DNA of 38,148 bases, from assembly GCA_900316715.1 (NCBI GenBank), contig ONEC01000008.1, forward strand, positions 965 through 39,112. Reading direction: 5' to 3'. The position numbers were made by a program, and so were the translations under genes. The DNA comes from an uncultured Eubacteriales bacterium (GTDB taxonomy: Bacteria > Bacillota > Clostridia > Lachnospirales > Lachnospiraceae). Under the pieces are notes generated by a model. It saw only the letters and a list, made by a program, of their open reading frames with translations. It was not told the DNA's origin and made no database searches. Shown here in pieces: positions 32,237-38,148 of the stretch. Numbering within the stretch: position 1 is the first letter of the stretch; every line of letters begins with the position of its first letter.

Positions 32237-33721
32237 TCAGCATCTCCTAAGCTCTTCGGAATCACTGCAGGTATCGCAGTTTGTCTGATCATCACAGTTA
32301 CTATTGGAATTAACTTCTGCCTCATCCGTCTTCTTATAAAGTTCCGGATGCGCATTATGTGCTACCTGAATCATTATAGCACATTCCATTCTCTTTCTGA
32401 AAAGCTCGCAGCCATATTCATATATTCCTGTAACACTGCCTGTGGCATGGAATGCATTTGCGGCGCAGCCGCCTGAGCAGTAAAGCTTAGCCCAGCAGTC
32501 ATTACAGTCAGGACGGGCATAGGCATTGCAGCTTCTGAACTCTTCCTGTTTCTCTGTATTCTTTACACCGTCCCAGATATTTCCGAGGCAGTACTCATCT
32601 TCACCAACAAACTGATGGCATGGATACAGATCTCCCCAAGGAGTAACTGCCATATACTCTGTACCTGAACCACAGCCTGATATTCTCTTATAGATGCATG
32701 GTCCTTCAGTAAGGTCTATCATATAGTGATAGAATGTGATCGGATGTCCTTCCTCTTCACGGCGGAGCATCTCCTTTGCAAGGATCTCATACTGTTCCTT
32801 GATAACCGGAAGATCTTCTTCTGTAAGGGCCAGAGGATCTCCTGGTTTTGATACAACAGGCTCCATGCTGAGCTCAGTAAATCCAAGATCAGCCATGGTA
32901 AAGATATCCTTTGTGAAGTCTGTATTCAGGTGAGTAAAGGTTCCTCTCATATAGTAACCCTTATTACCTCTTGCCTCTACCAGCTTCTTGAACTTAGGAA
33001 CTATCTTGTCATAGCTTCCGTTTCCTGCATAGTCCTTACGTGTGCGGTCATGAACCTCCTTACGTCCGTCCAGACTGAGTACCACGTTGCTCATTTCCCT
33101 GTTGCAGAAATCTATAACCTCATCATCGATGAGCATTCCGTTGGTTGTAAGTGTAAATCTGAAGTTCTTGTTATGTTGTTTCTCTACAGAACGGGCATAT
33201 TCCACTATCTGCTTGCAGACATCCCAGTTCATAAGAGGTTCACCGCCGAAGAAATCCACCTCAAGATTATGTCTTGTTCCTGAATTCTCTATAAGGAAAT
33301 CAATGGCGCGCTTTCCAACTTCAAAGCTCATGATGGCTCTTTCACCATTATATCTTCCCTGTGCAGCAAAACAGTACTCACAGTTCAGATTACAGGTATG
33401 AGATACATGCAGACAGAGAGCCTTGATAACATTTCCGCTTCTCTTCTTGAACTCACCTGCAAGAGGTGCATAGCTGTCCGGTGTATAAAGCTGGTTGTTA
33501 TCCTTAAGGTATCTGACATCATCTATGCAAAGACGGATATCCTCCGGTGTAACATCCGGACGATCCCCGTAGGTATTCATGATCTCTGTTACTATCTCCG
33601 ATTCGCTCTTTTCAGGAAAAAGCTTTATGATGTCATACGCCACATCATCCACCTGGTGTATGGAACCTGAACAGGTGTCAAGTACTATATTATATCCATT
33701 TAATTTATACTGATGAACCAT
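32237..33721 (-). CDS. scfB: SCIFF radical SAM maturase
   Basis: A 494-residue radical SAM/SPASM enzyme that installs thioether cross-links in the SCIFF peptide encoded just upstream. Residues 1-90 form a peptide-recognition (RRE-like) region. The [4Fe-4S]-SAM motif is C110-NLN-C-EY-C117 in LHVSHTCNLNCEYCF, and the GGEPLMNWD motif follows. The SPASM region has clustered cysteines binding auxiliary clusters (CGSG...YPCHQFVG, then DCNDCWAKLYCSGGC). The C-terminal tail is rich in Asn, Asp and Cys. The ATG follows GGGAG. An 11-bp hairpin (33740-33769) sits between it and scfA, probably lowering maturase relative to peptide. Confidence 0.95.
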   Translation of the reverse strand: MVHQYKLNGYNIVLDTCSGSIHQVDDVAYDIIKLFPEKSESEIVTEIMNTYGDRPDVTPEDIRLCIDDVRYLKDNNQLYTPDSYAPLAGEFKKRSGNVIKALCLHVSHTCNLNCEYCFAAQGRYNGERAIMSFEVGKRAIDFLIENSGTRHNLEVDFFGGEPLMNWDVCKQIVEYARSVEKQHNKNFRFTLTTNGMLIDDEVIDFCNREMSNVVLSLDGRKEVHDRTRKDYAGNGSYDKIVPKFKKLVEARGNKGYYMRGTFTHLNTDFTKDIFTMADLGFTELSMEPVVSKPGDPLALTEEDLPVIKEQYEILAKEMLRREEEGHPITFYHYMIDLTEGPCIYKRISGCGSGTEYMAVTPWGDLYPCHQFVGEDEYCLGNIWDGVKNTEKQEEFRSCNAYARPDCNDCWAKLYCSGGCAANAFHATGSVTGIYEYGCELFRKRMECAIMIQVAHNAHPELYKKTDEAEVNSNSNCDDQTNCDTCSDSEELRRC

Positions 33722-33739
33722 TCTAATCTCCCATGACTA

Positions 33740-33769
33740 AAGAAGCCGCCTTGATTCAGGCGGCCTCTT
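33740..33769 (-). terminator. Attenuator-like hairpin between scfA and scfB
   Basis: AAGAAGCCGCC (33740-33750) and GGCGGCCTCTT (33759-33769) pair over 11 positions with one mismatch and an 8-nt loop. On the minus strand it is followed by TAGTCATGGG rather than a long T run. Partial termination would give more scfA than scfB mRNA, which suits a peptide and its enzyme. Confidence 0.6.
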
Positions 33770-33785
33770 AAAGTTTAGCTCTTAT

Positions 33786-33932
33786 TTACTTTGACTGTGA
33801 CTCGCACTTCTGATTTGCTACACCGCAGCTTGTCTTGCATGCGCTCTGGCATGATGTCTGGCACTCACCGCATCCACCGTTCTTAGCGCTCTCGCAAAGA
33901 TTTCTTGTTTCAAGAGTCTTAATTCTTTCCAT
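33786..33932 (-). CDS. scfA: SCIFF ribosomal peptide precursor
   Basis: A 48-residue peptide of the SCIFF family (six cysteines in forty-five residues), one of the most conserved ribosomal peptides of clostridia. It has the leader-like MERIKTLETRN, then CGECQTSCQSACKTSCGVANQ, which is the family hallmark. Seven cysteines are seen (13, 21, 24, 28, 32, 36 and 43), one more than the name implies. The ATG is preceded by ATAGGAGAT. It is cross-linked by ScfB, encoded 64 bp downstream. In studied relatives a Thr directly after CKTSC is, as I recall, the thioether acceptor; here that position (37) is Gly. The biological role of SCIFF is unknown. Confidence 0.95.
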   Translation of the reverse strand: MERIKTLETRNLCESAKNGGCGECQTSCQSACKTSCGVANQKCESQSK

Positions 33933-33979
33933 AGTTCTTATCTCCTATAAAAAATTATTATCTTTTTTATCGCGTTGAT

Positions 33980-34008
33980 ACTATATCACATTTTTATTAC
34001 ATGTGCAA
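33980..34008 (-). promoter_or_regulatory. Promoter of the scfA operon
   Basis: On the minus strand TTGCAC (34003-34008), a 17-bp spacer ending in TGA (an extended -10 TG), and TATAGT (33980-33985). A 6-bp inverted repeat, CGCGTT (33971-33976) and AACGCG (34008-34013), brackets the promoter exactly and could be an operator. Confidence 0.7.
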
Positions 34009-34015
34009 ACGCGAA

Positions 34016-36484
34016 TTATTTCTTCTTTTTCTTGGCAGGCTCTTCCTCAAGCTCCACCTCAACCTTCTTAAGCTTCCAGATGTCCTTTACATACTCCTCG
34101 ATAGTTCTGTCTGAAGAGAACTTTCCTGCTGAAGCAGTATTCAGCATAGCCATTTTTGCCCATGTCTTCTCATCTCTGTAAGCAGCATCAACTCTTCTGT
34201 GAGCCTCTGCATATGAATCGAAGTCCTTAAGGATGAAGTAAACATCCTCTTTTGTAAGAGAATCATAAAGATCTCTGAACTTCTCCGTATCATCACAATA
34301 TGTACCGTTGATGAGCTGTGTAAGAACGCGTCTTACATTATGATTTGAGTTGAAGATATCCCAAGGGTTATATCCGCCCTCTTTCTCATACTTCATAACT
34401 TCATTTGCCGAAAGACCGAAGATAAATGCATTGTCGATTCCGACCTCTTCAACGATCTCTACATTTGCACCATCCATAGTTCCAAGTGTAAGCGCACCAT
34501 TAACCATGAACTTCATGTTACCTGTACCTGATGCCTCACGTGATGCAGTAGATATCTGCTCTGATACATCTGCAGCAGCGAAGATTATCTCGCCGTTAGA
34601 TACTCTGTAATCCTCGATGAAGACTACCTTGATCTTGTTCTCGATAGAAGCATCGTTATTGATAACCTCAGCAACGTCATTGATAAGCTCTATTGTGAGC
34701 TTAGCTCTCTTATATCCTGCAGCTGCCTTTGCTCCGAAGATAAAGGTTGTAGGATACATATCGAAAGAAGGATTCTCCTTAAGCTCTGTATAAAGATGCA
34801 TAACATGAAGTATATTGAGAAGCTGTCTCTTATACTCATGAAGTCTCTTAACCTGAACATCGAAGATGGATGTAGGATCAACATCAATTCCGTTATGCTC
34901 CTTGATATACTTAGCAAGACGTACCTTGTTCTGATACTTGATATTCATGAATTCCTGCTGGTACTTCTTGTCATCAACATAAGTCTTAAGCTTTGAAAGC
35001 TGAGACAGATCTGTAACCCATTCATTACCGATCTTAGCATTCAGCCAGTCAGCCAGTAGTGGATTACCGTGAAGAACAAATCTCCTCTGTGTAATACCAT
35101 TTGTCTTATTATTGAACTGCTTAGGATTCATCTCGTAGAAATCCTTAAGCTCTCTCTTCTTGAGAATCTCAGTATGAAGTCTTGCAACACCATTAACTGA
35201 GTATGAACCGGCGATAGCAAGGTGAGCCATCTTAACCTGTCCATCATAGAGGATAGCCATGGACTTAACCTTTGAATGATCTCCAGGATAAGTCTCTTCG
35301 ATTTTCTGTACGAAGCGGCGGTTAATCTCTTCAACTATCTGATATACACGTGGCAGAAGTCTGGAGAACAGCTCGATAGGCCACTTCTCGAGAGCCTCTG
35401 ACATAATAGTATGGTTTGTATAAGCACAGGTCTTTGTTGTGATCTCCCATGCCTCATCCCACTCAAGGCCTTCCTCATCCATAAGAATACGCATAAGTTC
35501 CGGAACAGTAAGTGTCGGATGTGTATCATTCATCTGGAAGGTAACCTTCTTAGGAAGGTCAGATATCTTCTTATTATTTTCCTTAAACTTGGCAATTGCT
35601 GTCTGAAGTGAAGCAGACACGAAGAAGTACTGCTGCTTCAGTCTGAGTTCCTTACCTGAAATGTGATTATCATTTGGATAAAGAACCTCACAGATAGTTC
35701 TGGCAAGATTTGCCTGCTCTACTGCTTTCTGATATTCACCTCTGTCAAATGAGTTAAGGTTAAACTCCTGTGGTGCCTCAGCATCCCACATACGGAGTGT
35801 ATTAACAACATTGTTGCCATATCCTACGATCGGCATATCATAAGGTACCGCACGAACTGACTGATAGCCTTCCTGGATGAAATGATTTCTTCCATCTCTG
35901 TTTTCTACTCTTACATATCCACCGAACTTAACGTCACATGCATACTCTGCACGCTTCACTTCAAAAGGATATCCATTCTTTAACCAGTCATCCGGTTCCT
36001 CTACCTGAGCGCCATCAACGATAGCCTGCTTGAACATACCGTAACGATAACGGATACCGCAGCCATAAGCAGGATATCCAAGTGTTGAAAGAGAATCAAG
36101 GAAGCATGCAGCAAGACGACCGAGACCACCATTACCAAGAGCAGGATCTCTCTCCTGATCCTCGATAAAGTTTATATCGAGTCCCATTTCCTCAAGCGCT
36201 TTCTTAATCTCATTATAGTAACCGAGGTTGATCAGATTATTACCCAGCTGACGTCCCATAAGAAACTCCATTGAAAGGTAATAAACCTTCTTAACGTTCT
36301 GTTTCTTATAAACCTTGTGAGTAGCTATCCATCTATCAATGATATCATCCTTGATAGCATAGCTGACAGCCTGATAAATCTGCTGTGGTGTAGCTTCATC
36401 AAGAGTCTTACGGTAAAGCATCTTGACGTTCGCAGCAACCTCTTTTTTGAACTGTTCCTTGTTTACACTTGCAACCTTAACCAT
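34016..36484 (-). CDS. glgP: Glycogen/alpha-glucan phosphorylase
   Basis: Releases glucose 1-phosphate from the non-reducing ends of glycogen or maltodextrins using phosphate. The 822-residue protein has the family N-terminus with YLSMEFLMGRQLGNNL, the LGNGGLGRLAACFLDS region, the HVKRLHEYKRQ-like motif (VQVKRLHEYKRQLLN), and the PLP lysine in EASGTGNMKFMVNGA. It lacks a signal peptide and is cytoplasmic; the C-terminus is a run of lysines. The ATG is preceded by AGGGAGGGG. It starts 41 bp after ileS and ends 83 bp before the scfA start, with no terminator visible on either side, so some read-through is likely. Confidence 0.95.
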   Translation of the reverse strand: MVKVASVNKEQFKKEVAANVKMLYRKTLDEATPQQIYQAVSYAIKDDIIDRWIATHKVYKKQNVKKVYYLSMEFLMGRQLGNNLINLGYYNEIKKALEEMGLDINFIEDQERDPALGNGGLGRLAACFLDSLSTLGYPAYGCGIRYRYGMFKQAIVDGAQVEEPDDWLKNGYPFEVKRAEYACDVKFGGYVRVENRDGRNHFIQEGYQSVRAVPYDMPIVGYGNNVVNTLRMWDAEAPQEFNLNSFDRGEYQKAVEQANLARTICEVLYPNDNHISGKELRLKQQYFFVSASLQTAIAKFKENNKKISDLPKKVTFQMNDTHPTLTVPELMRILMDEEGLEWDEAWEITTKTCAYTNHTIMSEALEKWPIELFSRLLPRVYQIVEEINRRFVQKIEETYPGDHSKVKSMAILYDGQVKMAHLAIAGSYSVNGVARLHTEILKKRELKDFYEMNPKQFNNKTNGITQRRFVLHGNPLLADWLNAKIGNEWVTDLSQLSKLKTYVDDKKYQQEFMNIKYQNKVRLAKYIKEHNGIDVDPTSIFDVQVKRLHEYKRQLLNILHVMHLYTELKENPSFDMYPTTFIFGAKAAAGYKRAKLTIELINDVAEVINNDASIENKIKVVFIEDYRVSNGEIIFAAADVSEQISTASREASGTGNMKFMVNGALTLGTMDGANVEIVEEVGIDNAFIFGLSANEVMKYEKEGGYNPWDIFNSNHNVRRVLTQLINGTYCDDTEKFRDLYDSLTKEDVYFILKDFDSYAEAHRRVDAAYRDEKTWAKMAMLNTASAGKFSSDRTIEEYVKDIWKLKKVEVELEEEPAKKKKK

Positions 36485-36525
36485 AGGATACCCCTCCCTC
36501 GCGTCATGTTTATGGAATATACGAC

Positions 36526-38148
36526 TTATTTTGCTACACCGATGATGACGTCTTCGCCATTAATATCCCATTCTTTTGTAAATCCAGCCATCTGGCCAAG
36601 AACGATATGCTCTGCAAGAACTGCTGTCTTGATCTTATCATCGTTAGCAGCGATTATACCTGCAAGTTTATCGTTATTATCCATATAAAGTGTTATGCGG
36701 TCCATAACCTCGAAGCCAGCTTCCTTACGCATTGTCTGAACCTTAGAAATAATCTCTCTGACGAAACCTTCCTCAATAAGTTCAGGTGTAAGCTTTGTAT
36801 CGATAACTACTGTAACTGTATTATCACCCTCTGTTACGAAGTCATCGCTCTGAGCTACCTCGATAAGAAGATCTTCCTCTGTAAGGCTTACCTCTTCTCC
36901 GTTAACATCAAACTTCAGTGCTCCATCAGCCTTAAGAGTATTCATAGCTTCTGTTCCGTTAACATTTGCAAGATACTCCTTGATGCCTCCGAGAAGCTTA
37001 CCATACTTAGGGCCAACAGTTCTGAGCTGTGGCTTAAAGATGTATGTTGAGAATTCTGATACATCATCCTTAAACTCTACATTTTTAATGTTAAGCTCAT
37101 CTCTTACTATATCAAGATACTCTCCGTCAAGAACCTTAGAAGCCTTGATGTACATGTTTGCAATAGGCTGTCTGTTCTTGATATTTGCAGTATTACGTGC
37201 TGCACTACCGAAGGTCTTGATCTTAAGGATTTCTTCCATCTTCTCCTCAAGCTCTGTATCGATAAGTTCCTCATTTACTTCCGGGAACTCGCAGAGATGA
37301 ATAGATTCCGGTGCATCCTTATCTATATTTCTTACAAGATTCTGATATATACTCTCTGTAATGAACGGAACCATAGGAGCCGCAACTTCACAGATAGTAA
37401 CAAGTGCTGTATAAAGGGTCATGTATGCGTTGATCTTATCCTGTGGCATACCCTTTACCCAGTATCTCTCACGTCCACGACGAACATACCAGTTACTCAG
37501 ATCATCTACAAACTCTGAAAGAACTGCTGCTGCCTCCGGAATCTTGTAATTTCCAAGATTCTCATCAAAGGTCTTGATAGCTGTATTAAGCTTTGAAAGA
37601 AGCCATCTGTCCATGATAGACAGGCTTGCGAAATCAAGCTCATAATCCAGAGGATTGAACTGATCGATCTCAGCATACAATGTGTAGAATGCATATGTAT
37701 TCCACAGTGTTCCCATGAACTTACGCTGTCCTTCCTTAACAGCATCCTCATGGAATCTGTTAGGAAGCCATGGCTGTGAGTTGGTATAGAAATACCAGCG
37801 GATAGCATCAGCTCCGAAGCTTTCAAGAGCTTCCATAGGGTCAACTGCGTTGCCCTTTGACTTACTCATCTTAAGTCCGTCCTTATCCTGAACGTGACCA
37901 AGAACGATTACGTTCTTATAAGGTGCCTTATCAAAGAGAAGTGTTGAGATAGCCATAAGTGAATAGAACCATCCACGTGTCTGGTCAACAGCCTCTGAGA
38001 TAAAGTCTGCAGGGAAGTTATCATTGAAGATATCTTCATTCTCAAACGGATAATGCCACTGTGCAAATGGCATAGCACCTGAATCGAACCAGCAGTCGAT
38101 AACTTCAGGAACACGGTGCATAGGCTTGCCGCAGTCAGGACATGTGAT
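36526..38148 (-). CDS. ileS: Isoleucyl-tRNA synthetase, C-terminal part (runs off edge)
   Basis: The last 540 codons of a class I aminoacyl-tRNA synthetase; the frame is open to the right edge (38148), so the N-terminal half is outside the window. Visible parts are the catalytic segment VIDCWFDSGAMPFAQWHYPF, the KMSKS loop in DGLKMSKSKGN, the anticodon-binding region with DDLSNWYVRRGRERYW, and a C-terminal region with FVREIISKVQTMRKEAGFEV. The C-terminal zinc finger of the common bacterial type is absent, and the YTNSQPWLPNRF stretch resembles the eukaryote-like type 2 enzyme. If so it may resist mupirocin. It is followed by glgP on the same strand. Confidence 0.95.
   Translation of the reverse strand: MTCPDCGKPMHRVPEVIDCWFDSGAMPFAQWHYPFENEDIFNDNFPADFISEAVDQTRGWFYSLMAISTLLFDKAPYKNVIVLGHVQDKDGLKMSKSKGNAVDPMEALESFGADAIRWYFYTNSQPWLPNRFHEDAVKEGQRKFMGTLWNTYAFYTLYAEIDQFNPLDYELDFASLSIMDRWLLSKLNTAIKTFDENLGNYKIPEAAAVLSEFVDDLSNWYVRRGRERYWVKGMPQDKINAYMTLYTALVTICEVAAPMVPFITESIYQNLVRNIDKDAPESIHLCEFPEVNEELIDTELEEKMEEILKIKTFGSAARNTANIKNRQPIANMYIKASKVLDGEYLDIVRDELNIKNVEFKDDVSEFSTYIFKPQLRTVGPKYGKLLGGIKEYLANVNGTEAMNTLKADGALKFDVNGEEVSLTEEDLLIEVAQSDDFVTEGDNTVTVVIDTKLTPELIEEGFVREIISKVQTMRKEAGFEVMDRITLYMDNNDKLAGIIAANDDKIKTAVLAEHIVLGQMAGFTKEWDINGEDVIIGVAK

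Overview
The window looks like a chromosome segment from an anaerobic member of the Bacillota, most likely a Lachnospiraceae-type clostridium (the Butyrivibrio, Roseburia, Eubacterium or Coprococcus neighbourhood). The reasons are a moderate-to-low G+C content, strong AGGAGG-type ribosome binding sites, a SCIFF peptide with its radical-SAM maturase, a rubrerythrin, several EAL/GGDEF proteins, and a Bacillus/Clostridium-style hup-rqcP-divIC-tilS-hpt-ftsH block. The sporulation genes usually interleaved in that block (yabP, yabQ, spoIIE) are missing, which suggests a non-sporulating lineage. Most genes lie on the minus strand. No tRNA, rRNA or CRISPR array was seen.

Left end (1-4.65 kb): an A+T-rich block that I interpret as a 4.6-kb integrated element. 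An exact 22-bp direct repeat bounds it (76-97 and 4631-4652). Inside are a putative PBECR-type nuclease, a Tn916-like tyrosine integrase, and a sigma factor with a membrane-anchored putative anti-sigma factor. Joining the flanks on paper gives two symmetrical junctions (attP-like and attB-like).

4.65-9.8 kb: after a bidirectional terminator comes the minus-strand housekeeping block hup-rqcP-divIC-tilS-hpt-ftsH, with a clear promoter in front of hup and a strong hairpin between divIC and tilS. 9.8-13.4 kb: a minus-strand run of rubrerythrin, a membrane protein, proA and an aldose-1-epimerase-like gene, with a near-consensus promoter. 13.4-14.4 kb: azlCD, a branched-chain amino acid exporter, on the plus strand.

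14.4-14.7 kb: the gap between convergent genes holds two copies of a roughly 70-nt structured element. They are in opposite orientation, so each follows its own upstream gene in the same sense. The copies differ mainly by changes that keep the helices paired. This is the most novel-looking non-coding feature of the window.

14.7-21.5 kb: a tight minus-strand operon of two small envelope-associated proteins, an L,D-transpeptidase, an asparaginase, a GH3 glycosidase and a CmpB-type membrane protein. 21.6-25.9 kb: pta, dut (minus), a lipoprotein with trigger-factor/FKBP-like folding domains, and an O-acetylhomoserine sulfhydrylase. 25.9-30.8 kb: a cyclic-di-GMP group of one diguanylate cyclase with an intact GGDEF motif, two hybrid proteins with degenerate GGDEF but intact EAL domains, and a DUF1653 protein. 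30.8-34.0 kb: the SCIFF system: scfA (a 48-residue peptide with seven cysteines, overlooked by length cut-offs), scfB, and an Orn/Lys/Arg decarboxylase overlapping scfB. 34.0-38.1 kb: glycogen phosphorylase and the 3' part of ileS, which runs off the right edge.
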